Shown here in pieces: positions 33,573 through 42,398 of a DNA stretch of 64,000 nucleotides (positions are counted from its first letter, which is position 1; each line of letters opens with the position of its first letter). The position numbers and the translations under genes are program-made. Below the pieces are notes generated by a model. The model worked only from the letters and a program-made list of their open reading frames with translations. It had not been told where the DNA came from and ran no database searches. Source of the DNA: Prolixibacteraceae bacterium (GTDB lineage Bacteria; Bacteroidota; Bacteroidia; Bacteroidales; Prolixibacteraceae); assembly GCA_030602265.1 (NCBI GenBank), contig JAUWAB010000008.1, forward strand, positions 34,481 through 98,480, in the 5' to 3' direction.

Positions 33573-36500
33573 ATGAATATGATGTACGATAAATTACCGG
33601 AAGCACAGGGACTCTATAGTCCGGCCAATGAACATGAAAACTGCGGTATCGGCTTTGTTGCCCATATCAGGGGACAGGCCTCCCATGATATCATCCGTCG
33701 TGGTCTCGACGTTTTACTGAACATGGACCACCGGGGGGCCACCAGTGCGGATAATTCGACCGGAGACGGGGCAGGGTTGCTGATACAGATTCCTCATGGT
33801 TTCATTACACAGGCATTGAAAATTGATGTAGGTCCCAGGGGAAGTTATGGAACCGGACTGGTTTTTCTTCCCAAAGAGGAGAGCGAAGCGACCATCTGCC
33901 TGGAAGTACTTGAAAAATTTATCAGGGAAGAAGGACTCGAGCTGATTGCTGTGCGCGATGTTCCGGTCGACCATTCCGTTCCGGGAGAAATCGCAAAACT
34001 TGCCGAACCGGCTATCAAACAGGTTTTTGTAAAAGGATACCTTGAACAGGATGCCCTTGAAAGGAAACTGTTCGTTATCCGGAAGCTTACAGAACACACC
34101 ATACGTGATTCCCAGCTGAGAGGCAAACACAGCTTTTACCAACCGAGCTTTTCCAGCAAAATACTGGTCTACAAGGGCATGTTCACTCCCAAACAGCTCC
34201 GTGATTATTATCAGGACCTCAGGGATGAACGGCTGACCAGCGCAATTGCCCTGGTTCACTCAAGGTTCAGCACCAATACCTTTCCGACATGGGACCTTGC
34301 CCAGCCATTCCGTATCATTGCCCACAACGGGGAGATCAACACCATCCGTGGGAACAGACTCTGGATGCAGGCCAGGGAAGCGCTGCTCAAATCCGATTTC
34401 TTCGGAGAAGACCTGCAAAAACTCCTCCCGATCATTGAACCGGGCAAATCTGATTCAGCCTCTTTCGACAATGTCCTGGAGTTCCTGCATCTTGCAGGCC
34501 GGTCGTTGCCTCATGCGCTGTGCATGATGATACCGGAGTCATTCAATGAGAAGAATCCTATACCCGACAGCCTGAAGGCCTTCTATGAATTCCAGAGTAC
34601 CATTATGGAACCCTGGGATGGCCCGGCCAGCATGGTTTTTTCGGATGGCAGGTATATCGGTGGCACTCTTGACCGTAACGGTTTGCGGCCATCACGCTTT
34701 GTAATTACCAAAAACGACCTGATCGTTATGGGCTCTGAGGTAGGGGTTCAAACCTTCGCCCCGGAGGAAGTAAAGGAGAAGGGAAGGCTCAGGCCTGGCA
34801 AGCTGCTGTTGGTAGACACCCAGTTAGGCATCATTATTCCCGACAAGGAAGTGAAAGACCAGCTATCCAGACGAAACCCCTATGCTATGTGGCTGAAGGA
34901 GAACCGCATGCAGCTCGCTGACATTCAGGTTAAGCAGCGGGTGCCGTCTCATCTCGATGATTTCACCACCTTTGCCCGCACCTTTGGCTATTCCAAAGAC
35001 GACATGTATGAAATAATACAGCCCATGGCTGAAGGGGCGGCCGAACCTACCAACTCTATGGGAAATGATACTCCACTCAGTGTATTCTCCGAAAAACCCA
35101 GGCTATTTTATGACTATTTCAGGCAGATCTTTGCTCAGGTTACCAACCCGCCAATTGACTCAATACGGGAAGGTCTCGTCATGTCGCTTACCAATTATAT
35201 CGGGGGAGCCAATGCCAATGTATTGGAGGAAAGCCCGGAACATTGCCGCCTGATTAAATTCAGCAGTCCCATCATTGTTAATACGGACCTGGGGAAAATC
35301 AAGGATTTAAAGGATGAAATGTTCGTACACCGTACACTCCCGATGGTTTTTCCGGTAAAAGAGGGCGCCGAAGGATTCAGGAAATCTTTTGAGAAACTTC
35401 TAGAAGAAGCAGAGAAGGCAGTGGATGATAAAAACAATTATATCATCTTGTCGCACAGGACTGTTTCAGGTGATTACGCACCCATCCCCAGTCTGCTGGC
35501 TGTCGCAGCGGTCCACCATCACCTCATCCGACGCAAAAAGAGGATGCAGATCGGGATTATTGTAGAAACCGGAGATGCCCGGGAAGTAAACCATTTTGCC
35601 CTGCTATTGGGGTTCGGCGCCAGTGTGATCAATCCATTCGGAGCTTTCGCCGCTATCGATTACATGGTCAACGATGGCACCATTGGCATGGAATACAAGG
35701 AAGCACGGAAAAATTATATCAAATCGATTGATAAAGGACTCCTGAAGATTTTCTCAAAGATGGGGATCTCCACCCTGCGCAGTTATCACGGATCGCAGAT
35801 ATTTGAGGCGGTTGGCATCAGTAATGAACTGATAGAAAAATACTTCACCGGAACAGCCTCCCGCATGAGCGGAATAGGTCTGGAAGAAATCCACCGTGAA
35901 GTGATGATGTTCCACCATGAGGCTTACCAACCTTCTGTTACCGACGAACCCTTCAGATTTGAGACTACCGGCAACAATGCCTGGCGGAAATATGGCGAAC
36001 ACCATGCGTGGAACCCTGAAACGATCGGATTGCTGCAGTGGTCGACACGCAACAATGACTATGACAAATACAAAGAATTCAGCCAGTTGGTAGACCTTGA
36101 AAATGCAAAACCCACCTTTATAAGGGGATGCTTCAATCTGAAGAGAAACCCGATCCCGATTGAAGAGGTTGAGCCGGCAGAGAATATCATGAAACGCTTT
36201 GTCACCGGGGCCATGTCGTATGGCTCAATCAGCAAGGAAGCCCATGAAGCCCTGGCGATTGCCATGAATACCATCGGCGGACGAAGCAACACGGGGGAAG
36301 GCGGTGAAGACCCGGCGCGGTTCGGGACCGACAAGCAGAGTTCCATCAAACAGATAGCATCGGGCAGGTTTGGGGTGACCAACAACTACCTGACGCATGC
36401 TACCGAATTACAAATAAAAATCGCCCAGGGGGCAAAACCCGGCGAAGGTGGTCAGCTGCCCGGATACAAAGTGAATGAGATCATCGCCAAAACGAGAAAC

Positions 36501-38102
36501 TCAACACCCGGAATTACGCTAATCTCTCCCCCGCCCCACCACGACATCTATTCGATCGAAGACCTGGCCCAGCTGATTTATGACCTGAAATGCACCAATC
36601 CAAGAGCCAGGGTTTCCGTAAAACTGGTGGCTGAAGATGGTGTGGGCACCATTGCCGCTGGTGTTGCAAAAGCGTATGCCGACCTGATCACGATTTCCGG
36701 CGGTGAAGGCGGGACAGGTGCCAGCCCGCTGAGTTCCATTAAACATGCCGGCCTTCCTGCTGAATTCGGCATTGCCGAAACCCAGCAGACCCTGGTTATG
36801 AACAACCTGAGAGGCAGGGTGAAACTGCAGGTCGACGGGCAGCTCAAAAATGGCCGTGATGTGGTGATTATGGGATGCCTTGGCGGAGAGGAGTTTGGTT
36901 TTGCCACTTCGGCGCTGATTGTCCTGGGCTGCGTAATGATGAGAAAATGTCACCTGAATACCTGCCCGGCCGGCGTGGCCACCCAAAATCCCGAACTCCG
37001 GAAAAGGTTTATCGGCCGGTCGGAATATGTAATTAACTATTTCCGGTTCGTTGCACAGGAAATCAGGGAATATTTAGCCGAAACGGGATTCAGAAAATTT
37101 GATGATATCGTTGGCCGAACCGATCTTTTGGAAGTAAATCCGGAAGTCACCAACTGGAAAATGAAGAACCTCGATTTCTCCAAAATACTGCACAGGCCCG
37201 CAGAGGCCCAGGAACATGATATCCGCTGCACTGTGAACGGGCTCAAAACCATTGAGGAGCACCTCGACATGCTGTTGATCAGGGAGTCATCGAAAGCCAT
37301 CAAGGCACAGGAAAAAGTGTGGATCTCACATAAGATCAATAATGTAGACCGCACCATCGGCGCCATGCTGTCGGGAGAAATTTCACTTCGCTACGGGGAA
37401 GCCGGACTGCCTGCCGACACCATCCATTGTACCTTCCGGGGGACGGCAGGGCAAAGCTTCGGGGCCTTCCTGGCCAAAGGGGTCTCTTTCAGGCTTGAGG
37501 GAGATGCCAATGATTATTTCGGGAAAGGTTTGTCGGGCGGCAAGATTGTGGTGGTACCCCCTCAGGGAAGTACCTTCAGGCCGGAAGAGAATATCATCAT
37601 CGGAAATACCTCTCTGTACGGAGCGACCAGTGGCGAGGCCTATATACGTGGTATGGCCGGTGAGCGGTTCTGCGTTAGGAACTCGGGAGCCAAAGCCGTT
37701 GTTGAAGGAACAGGAGACCATTGCTGTGAGTACATGACAGGCGGAAGGGCAGTTATACTCGGCAAAACGGGAAGGAACTTCGCAGCCGGTATGAGCGGGG
37801 GAATAGCCTACGTTCTGGATACCGACGGGAATTTTGATTATTACTGTAACAAGGGATTGGTGGAATTATCGCCGGTGGAAGACCGGGCCGACATCCAGGA
37901 ACTTCAGGAGATGATCAACAATCATCTGACCTATACGCACAGTGATCTGGCCGCAGAGATCCTTACCAACTGGGAAGAGTACCTGCCCCGGTTTGTCAAG
38001 GTAATTCCGTTCGAATACAAAAAAGTCCTTGAAATGCAGAAGATCAGGGAACTCGAACGCAAACTCCAGATGGCGGAGGAAGATCCCACCCGGCATGAAT
38101 AA
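33573..38102 (+). CDS. gltB: Glutamate synthase, large (alpha) subunit
   Basis: A protein of about 1509 residues (from the ATG at 33573; a GTG at 33528 and an ATG at 33582 are possible). It makes two glutamates from glutamine and 2-oxoglutarate. Domains in order: class II glutamine amidotransferase, whose nucleophile cysteine (NCGIGF) lies about 23 residues in, so a short propeptide must be removed; a central domain; the FMN-binding synthase domain (GGEGGTGASPLSSIKHAGLP); the 3Fe-4S cluster cysteines in KCHLNTCPAGVATQ; and the C-terminal GXGXG beta-helix domain (GMSGGIAYVLD). All are present and full length. gltD follows after 79 bases containing a 14-base tandem repeat. Confidence 0.96.
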   Translation: MNMMYDKLPEAQGLYSPANEHENCGIGFVAHIRGQASHDIIRRGLDVLLNMDHRGATSADNSTGDGAGLLIQIPHGFITQALKIDVGPRGSYGTGLVFLPKEESEATICLEVLEKFIREEGLELIAVRDVPVDHSVPGEIAKLAEPAIKQVFVKGYLEQDALERKLFVIRKLTEHTIRDSQLRGKHSFYQPSFSSKILVYKGMFTPKQLRDYYQDLRDERLTSAIALVHSRFSTNTFPTWDLAQPFRIIAHNGEINTIRGNRLWMQAREALLKSDFFGEDLQKLLPIIEPGKSDSASFDNVLEFLHLAGRSLPHALCMMIPESFNEKNPIPDSLKAFYEFQSTIMEPWDGPASMVFSDGRYIGGTLDRNGLRPSRFVITKNDLIVMGSEVGVQTFAPEEVKEKGRLRPGKLLLVDTQLGIIIPDKEVKDQLSRRNPYAMWLKENRMQLADIQVKQRVPSHLDDFTTFARTFGYSKDDMYEIIQPMAEGAAEPTNSMGNDTPLSVFSEKPRLFYDYFRQIFAQVTNPPIDSIREGLVMSLTNYIGGANANVLEESPEHCRLIKFSSPIIVNTDLGKIKDLKDEMFVHRTLPMVFPVKEGAEGFRKSFEKLLEEAEKAVDDKNNYIILSHRTVSGDYAPIPSLLAVAAVHHHLIRRKKRMQIGIIVETGDAREVNHFALLLGFGASVINPFGAFAAIDYMVNDGTIGMEYKEARKNYIKSIDKGLLKIFSKMGISTLRSYHGSQIFEAVGISNELIEKYFTGTASRMSGIGLEEIHREVMMFHHEAYQPSVTDEPFRFETTGNNAWRKYGEHHAWNPETIGLLQWSTRNNDYDKYKEFSQLVDLENAKPTFIRGCFNLKRNPIPIEEVEPAENIMKRFVTGAMSYGSISKEAHEALAIAMNTIGGRSNTGEGGEDPARFGTDKQSSIKQIASGRFGVTNNYLTHATELQIKIAQGAKPGEGGQLPGYKVNEIIAKTRNSTPGITLISPPPHHDIYSIEDLAQLIYDLKCTNPRARVSVKLVAEDGVGTIAAGVAKAYADLITISGGEGGTGASPLSSIKHAGLPAEFGIAETQQTLVMNNLRGRVKLQVDGQLKNGRDVVIMGCLGGEEFGFATSALIVLGCVMMRKCHLNTCPAGVATQNPELRKRFIGRSEYVINYFRFVAQEIREYLAETGFRKFDDIVGRTDLLEVNPEVTNWKMKNLDFSKILHRPAEAQEHDIRCTVNGLKTIEEHLDMLLIRESSKAIKAQEKVWISHKINNVDRTIGAMLSGEISLRYGEAGLPADTIHCTFRGTAGQSFGAFLAKGVSFRLEGDANDYFGKGLSGGKIVVVPPQGSTFRPEENIIIGNTSLYGATSGEAYIRGMAGERFCVRNSGAKAVVEGTGDHCCEYMTGGRAVILGKTGRNFAAGMSGGIAYVLDTDGNFDYYCNKGLVELSPVEDRADIQELQEMINNHLTYTHSDLAAEILTNWEEYLPRFVKVIPFEYKKVLEMQKIRELERKLQMAEEDPTRHE

Positions 38103-38146
38103 TCCGGATAATCCATCCGTATATAACCATCCGTTATAGAAATCAT

Positions 38147-38174
38147 AAATAATCAATTATAAATAATCAATTAT
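38147..38174. repeat. Tandem 14-base repeat between gltB and gltD
   Basis: AAATAATCAATTAT occurs twice in direct succession (38147-38160 and 38161-38174), just before the gltD start codon (38182). A looser repeat (CCATCCGTATA / CCATCCGTTATA) precedes it. It may be simple slippage in an AU-rich leader, where it keeps the gltD start unstructured. Confidence 0.8.
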
Positions 38175-38181
38175 AATTCAC

Positions 38182-39612
38182 ATGGGAGATCCAAAAGGTT
38201 TTATCACAATAGCCCGCAAGGAAGGGGGATACCGGCCGGTCAAGGAGCGCATTTTTGACTTTGGTGAGGTAGAACAGACCCTTAATCAGGAAGATCGCAG
38301 GCTTCAGGCAGCACGGTGCATGGATTGCGGGGTCCCGTTCTGCCACTGGGGCTGTCCGGTGGGCAGCAAAATCCCCGAATGGCAGGACTCACTATACAAA
38401 GGAAAATATGACGAAGCATACCGGATATTACATTCCACCAACAGTTTTCCGGAGATTACCGGAAGGGTATGCCCGGCCCCCTGTGAAAAGTCGTGCGTCC
38501 TGAATATCCACGAAGAGCCGGTTACCATTCGCGAAAACGAGGCAGCTACCGTAGAAACCGCCTTTGAAATGGGGCTGATTACGGCAAATCCTCCAAAAAT
38601 CAGGACCGGAAAGAAGGTAGCGGTTATCGGTTCCGGCCCTGCAGGGCTGTCGGCTGCCGATTTACTGAATAAAGCCGGCCATACCGTCACCGTCTTCGAG
38701 AAAAACGACGCCATAGGAGGATTACTCCGCTATGGAATCCCAGATTTCAAATTAGCCAAGAATGTGATCGACAGGAGACTGGCCCTGTTTGTGGATGAAG
38801 GTATTATATTCAGGACCAATACCTGCGTAGGGAAAGACATCAGCAAGGAACAGTTGCTGGAGGAATTTGATGCTGTCATTCTGGCAGTTGGAGCCGAACA
38901 ACCCCGCGACCTTCCCGTGGAAGGCAGGGACCTGAAAGGAGTCTATTTTGCCATGGAATTTCTCACCCAGCAGAATAAGCTGGTTGCAGGCCAGGACATC
39001 CCTGAGGAAGAACGGATTCAGGCAAAGGGGAAAAAGGTTTTGGTAATCGGCGGTGGGGATACGGGTTCTGACTGCGTCGGGACCTCCATCAGGCAAAAGG
39101 CAGCTAATGTGCTGCAAATCGAGATTCTCCCCAAACCGCCGGAAAAAAGGGAGAATGGCAATCCATGGCCATACTGGCCCAATACTCTGCGGACTTCCAG
39201 TTCTCACCTCGAAGGTTGCGAACGCCGTTGGAGCCTTTCGACCAAACGACTGACCGGCGAAAACGGAGAAGTAAGGCAGGCCGAAATCGTGCAGGTCGAA
39301 TGGAGCAAAGACCAGAATGGCCGCTGGCAGATGAATGAAGTTCCCGGAACTACCGAAATCATTGACGTGGACCTGGTACTGCTCTCCATGGGATTTACAC
39401 AACCGGTACATGCAGGGCTGCTGGAAACATTAGGTGTGGAACTCGATCAGCGTGGCAATGTTAAGGTGAATAAATTCAAACAGACTTCAGTCTCTAAAAT
39501 CTTCGCGGCAGGAGATGCCGAGAAAGGAGCCAGTCTGGTGGTGCATGCCATTGAAGCCGGGAAGCAGGCAGCTGCGGGGGTGGATGCCTTTCTTAACGGG
39601 ATGTCGGTTTAG
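38182..39612 (+). CDS. gltD: Glutamate synthase, small (beta) subunit
   Basis: A 476-residue NADPH-dependent flavoprotein that feeds electrons to GltB. The N-terminal 4Fe-4S domain has CMDCGVPFCHWGCPVGSKIP and CPAPCEKSC; the FAD-binding motif is GSGPAGLSAADLLNKAGH; the NADPH site is VLVIGGGDTGSDCVGTS; and the second FAD contact is IFAAGDAEKGASLVVHAI. Full length. It forms the gltBD operon. The stop codon overlaps the convergent acyltransferase stop by four bases. Confidence 0.96.
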   Translation: MGDPKGFITIARKEGGYRPVKERIFDFGEVEQTLNQEDRRLQAARCMDCGVPFCHWGCPVGSKIPEWQDSLYKGKYDEAYRILHSTNSFPEITGRVCPAPCEKSCVLNIHEEPVTIRENEAATVETAFEMGLITANPPKIRTGKKVAVIGSGPAGLSAADLLNKAGHTVTVFEKNDAIGGLLRYGIPDFKLAKNVIDRRLALFVDEGIIFRTNTCVGKDISKEQLLEEFDAVILAVGAEQPRDLPVEGRDLKGVYFAMEFLTQQNKLVAGQDIPEEERIQAKGKKVLVIGGGDTGSDCVGTSIRQKAANVLQIEILPKPPEKRENGNPWPYWPNTLRTSSSHLEGCERRWSLSTKRLTGENGEVRQAEIVQVEWSKDQNGRWQMNEVPGTTEIIDVDLVLLSMGFTQPVHAGLLETLGVELDQRGNVKVNKFKQTSVSKIFAAGDAEKGASLVVHAIEAGKQAAAGVDAFLNGMSV

Positions 39613-40514
39613 AGATAAAGGGGATGATCTTCCGGCCGTTTTTGTTTCCACCGTTTATGTGACCAGAGATAATATTCCGGGGCTTCCCGGATATATTTCT
39701 CCATGGCGCGGACGTAAGTCAGCATAATATCCTCGTGGCTCATTTCCGCCGGGGACATCATAAGCGGAACATAGTGCATCCGGTAGTGACCGCGCTTTAA
39801 CTTTTCCGGGACCACCAGGAAAACCGGAAGATTGGTCCGGCGGGCAATTTTTTCGGGACCGGAGTTAAAACATGCTTCCTGGTTCAGAAAAGTTGTCCAG
39901 AATTTCGTAATTACCGGTGGCCGTTGATCACCTACAAGCCCTAAAAAGACGGGGTGCTCCTGTTGATGGAAGTTCATAAGGGCACGGGCTGATTTGTGAA
40001 CCGCAATGGTATCGGCTCCCCACCTTTCGCGCATTTCCGTCAGAAATTTCTCCAGCCGGTCGTTGTTCCGGACAGGGTTGTAAACCACCAGACATTTATG
40101 CTTCAGGTATTTCTGCATGTAGGCAGACCACTCCCAGTTATTGAAGTGCATCCCCAGGGCAATAATACTTATGCCCTGGTCTCCCAAACGGTTAACCTCT
40201 TCAATACCTGAAAGTTCCATCCGCTTTTCAAAATCATGTGCAGTCATGCTCCACGCCTTGGCCGTTTCCAGGGTAATGTCGCAGAAATGCACATAAAACT
40301 TCCTGACAATCTGCTTAATTTCCGCCTCGCTTTTATCCGGGAAAGCGTTCCGAAGGTTATTCAGGATCACCGTCTTACGGTATTTAACCACATATTGAAG
40401 GACAAGCGACATAAAATCGGACAAACCGTACATTACCGGAAAAGGCAGACGGGAAACACCCTTCAAAACACTGACTACCAGCTGGTTTAATATGTCTTTT
40501 ATATGAGGATTCAT
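39609..40514 (-). CDS. Lysophospholipid acyltransferase family protein (LpxL/HtrB-like)
   Basis: A 301-residue inner-membrane acyltransferase. The N-terminal hydrophobic helix region (residues 10-50) is followed by the HX4E catalytic motif in ALGMHFNNWEW, the phosphate-binding region NDRLEKFL, and FLGLVGDQRPP plus ARRTNLPVFLVVPEKL. These match the lauroyl/myristoyl transferases that add secondary acyl chains to lipid A; acyl chain and acceptor are not known here. The C-terminal YLWSHKRWKQKRP is shared with the next gene. It is the product of a tandem duplication with 40556-41470 and has its own TACCTTTG promoter. Confidence 0.9.
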   Translation of the reverse strand: MNPHIKDILNQLVVSVLKGVSRLPFPVMYGLSDFMSLVLQYVVKYRKTVILNNLRNAFPDKSEAEIKQIVRKFYVHFCDITLETAKAWSMTAHDFEKRMELSGIEEVNRLGDQGISIIALGMHFNNWEWSAYMQKYLKHKCLVVYNPVRNNDRLEKFLTEMRERWGADTIAVHKSARALMNFHQQEHPVFLGLVGDQRPPVITKFWTTFLNQEACFNSGPEKIARRTNLPVFLVVPEKLKRGHYRMHYVPLMMSPAEMSHEDIMLTYVRAMEKYIREAPEYYLWSHKRWKQKRPEDHPLYL

Positions 40515-40538
40515 AGTTCAGCAGAATAATACAATGTG

Positions 40539-40546
40539 CAAAGGTA
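40539..40546 (-). promoter_or_regulatory. -7 promoter element TACCTTTG for the downstream acyltransferase
   Basis: The plus strand reads CAAAGGTA, in the 41-base gap between the two acyltransferase genes. It suggests that the second gene is transcribed separately from its paralogue. Confidence 0.6.
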
Positions 40547-40555
40547 ACAAATTAT

Positions 40556-41470
40556 TCAGGAGGCATCCTGCCGGTCCCGGGTTCTAAGCGGGATATCAGA
40601 AGGCCGCAGGTGCTTCCATCTTTTGTGCGACCAGATGTAATAAGCCGGAGAATCCTGAATAAATTGTTCAGTTCTGGCCACATACGCGAGAATAATTTCC
40701 TCCTCTGACATCTTCTGCGGTTCTTCTGTAAGCAACTCGAACCAGGTTTCATAGTACCCCCTTTTATTCTTTCTTATCAACTGAAAAAGAATAGGATGGT
40801 TAAACCGCTGCGCAATACGGGCAGGCCCTTCAAAGAACTGTGTCTCCTGATTGAGAAAAATGGTCCAGAAGGAGTTAAACCACGGAGGAGCCTGATCTGC
40901 GGCCAGCCAGGTCATTACCGGTTCACCTGACTTATCGGCCTCAATAACCTTCCTGAGGGCAATACTCATGGGAACCGTTTCGCCGCCGAAACGACCGCGC
41001 AATCCGTTCAGGTAATCATCCAGCATTTCGTTGTGGAGCGGCTTATATACGAAAAACTGGCGGTGTCTGATGGCTAATGGCATATGAAGCAGCCATTCCC
41101 AGTTTGCATAATGCATGGCCATGATCACCACGCTGGTTCCCTTATCCAGATACCGGTTAACCATTTCGGGATTCCGGATAAGCATCCGCTTCTGCATTTC
41201 TTCAGCATCCATCCCTCCCGTTTTCAGGCTTTCCAGCATCACATCGCACAGGTGCCGGAAGTAATGCTTTTCAATTTTTTTTAACTCCCCGGATGTTTTC
41301 TCCGGAAAAGATCTCATCAGATTAGATCTCACCACACTCCGGCGATACCCGAATACCCGGTAGACCCAGAAAAACAAAAAATCAGAGAGGATATATAATA
41401 CCCTGAAACCCATCCTTGAAAAGAGCTTAATGATGGTAATCAGGGCCAGATTCATGTATTTGTTCAGCAT
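40556..41470 (-). CDS. Lysophospholipid acyltransferase family protein (LpxL/HtrB-like), paralogue
   Basis: A 304-residue acyltransferase clearly paralogous to the neighbour at 39609-40514. It shares the HX4E motif (MAMHYANWEW), a matching ADQAPPWFNSFWTIFLNQE stretch, ARIAQRFNHPILFQLIRKNKRG and the C-terminal YYIWSHKRWKHLRP. The N-terminal membrane anchor is present. Both probably add secondary acyl chains to lipid A or another surface lipid, perhaps at different positions or with different chain lengths; this is inference. A TAGTTTTG element lies 16 bases upstream. Confidence 0.9.
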   Translation of the reverse strand: MLNKYMNLALITIIKLFSRMGFRVLYILSDFLFFWVYRVFGYRRSVVRSNLMRSFPEKTSGELKKIEKHYFRHLCDVMLESLKTGGMDAEEMQKRMLIRNPEMVNRYLDKGTSVVIMAMHYANWEWLLHMPLAIRHRQFFVYKPLHNEMLDDYLNGLRGRFGGETVPMSIALRKVIEADKSGEPVMTWLAADQAPPWFNSFWTIFLNQETQFFEGPARIAQRFNHPILFQLIRKNKRGYYETWFELLTEEPQKMSEEEIILAYVARTEQFIQDSPAYYIWSHKRWKHLRPSDIPLRTRDRQDAS

Positions 41471-41485
41471 ACCTGTTGTTTACAG

Positions 41486-41493
41486 CAAAACTA
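41486..41493 (-). promoter_or_regulatory. -7 promoter element TAGTTTTG for the first acyltransferase
   Basis: The plus strand reads CAAAACTA, a perfect consensus match, 16 bases before the start codon at 41470. Confidence 0.6.
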
Positions 41494-41524
41494 ATTCAAT
41501 TAGACAATAATGGAAACAAATTAT

Positions 41525-41532
41525 TACTTTTG
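41525..41532 (+). promoter_or_regulatory. -7 promoter element TACTTTTG for the glycerophosphodiesterase gene
   Basis: A perfect TAnnTTTG match 69 bases upstream of the ATG at 41601. Together with the divergent element at 41486-41493 it forms a compact bidirectional promoter region. Confidence 0.6.
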
Positions 41533-41600
41533 ACCATCGGCCGGTGAAAAATCCGGATCAGCAGATAAAAGCCTTACGAATTTTTAAAATTATCAACTCC

Positions 41601-42368
41601 ATGAAAAAGATCATAACTGTAATCCTGGCCACCCTTACCATGCAGGCCATTTCTCAGAATTTCTACATTGCACACAGGGGAGCATCCTGGGATGCACCGG
41701 AAAACACCGTTGCCTCGGCAAACCTGGCATGGGAACAAGGTGCGGATGCCGTGGAAATTGATGTTTACCTGGCGTCTGACAACCGGATTGTTGTCATTCA
41801 CGACAAAGATACCAAGCGGGTGAGTGGCGGGAAGAATATGGTCATTAAAAATACTCCGTCCCTGGTTCTGCGGGAACTGGAAGTCGGTTCATGGAAAGAT
41901 GCCCGCTTCAAAGGAGAAAAGATCCCATTCCTTGAAGAAATTCTGGCCACCGTTCCGGAAGGGAAAACCCTGGTTATCGAAGTAAAATGCGGGAGTGAGA
42001 TCGTACCGCACATGGAGCGGATCATCAATAAACACCCGAAAAAAGCACAGGTAATGTTCATCGCATTCGGCTGGGAAGTGATTACCGACCTAAAAAAAGC
42101 CTTTCCGGCCAATAAGGCATTCTGGCTTTCTTCTTCACGTCAGGAGGTTAAAAAACGAATGGAAGAGATTATTCCGGCCGGTCTCGACGGGATTAACCTG
42201 AATTATTCCATCATCGATGAGGAGCTGGTCGCAGAAGCCAAAGCCCTCGGTTTTCCGGTATTGGCGTGGACCGTCAACGACCCGGCCGAGGCCCGGCGAC
42301 TCCATTCCCTGGGAGTTACCCATATCACTACCGACCGTCCTCAGTGGCTGAAAGAACAGGCTGAGTAA
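41601..42368 (+). CDS. Glycerophosphodiester phosphodiesterase
   Basis: A 255-residue exported GDPD-family enzyme. It cleaves glycerophosphodiesters from phospholipid turnover into glycerol-3-phosphate and an alcohol. The signal peptide is MKKIITVILATLTMQAISQ; the catalytic block is YIAHRGASWDAPENT with the general acid/base histidine; the metal ligands are in VEIDVYLASDNRIVVIHDKD; and VIEVKCG and LAWTVNDPAEA complete the TIM barrel. An in-frame start at 41544 is rejected because it would place 19 residues before the signal peptide. It is convergent with maeB (30-base gap). Confidence 0.93.
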   Translation: MKKIITVILATLTMQAISQNFYIAHRGASWDAPENTVASANLAWEQGADAVEIDVYLASDNRIVVIHDKDTKRVSGGKNMVIKNTPSLVLRELEVGSWKDARFKGEKIPFLEEILATVPEGKTLVIEVKCGSEIVPHMERIINKHPKKAQVMFIAFGWEVITDLKKAFPANKAFWLSSSRQEVKKRMEEIIPAGLDGINLNYSIIDEELVAEAKALGFPVLAWTVNDPAEARRLHSLGVTHITTDRPQWLKEQAE

Positions 42369-42398
42369 GCGTTATGTTCAGTGAAATCCCACTGATCG

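Noticed and set aside
38752..39411. Minus-strand frame of 219 residues inside gltD
   Set aside because: Antisense shadow of a well-conserved flavoprotein; no domain features.
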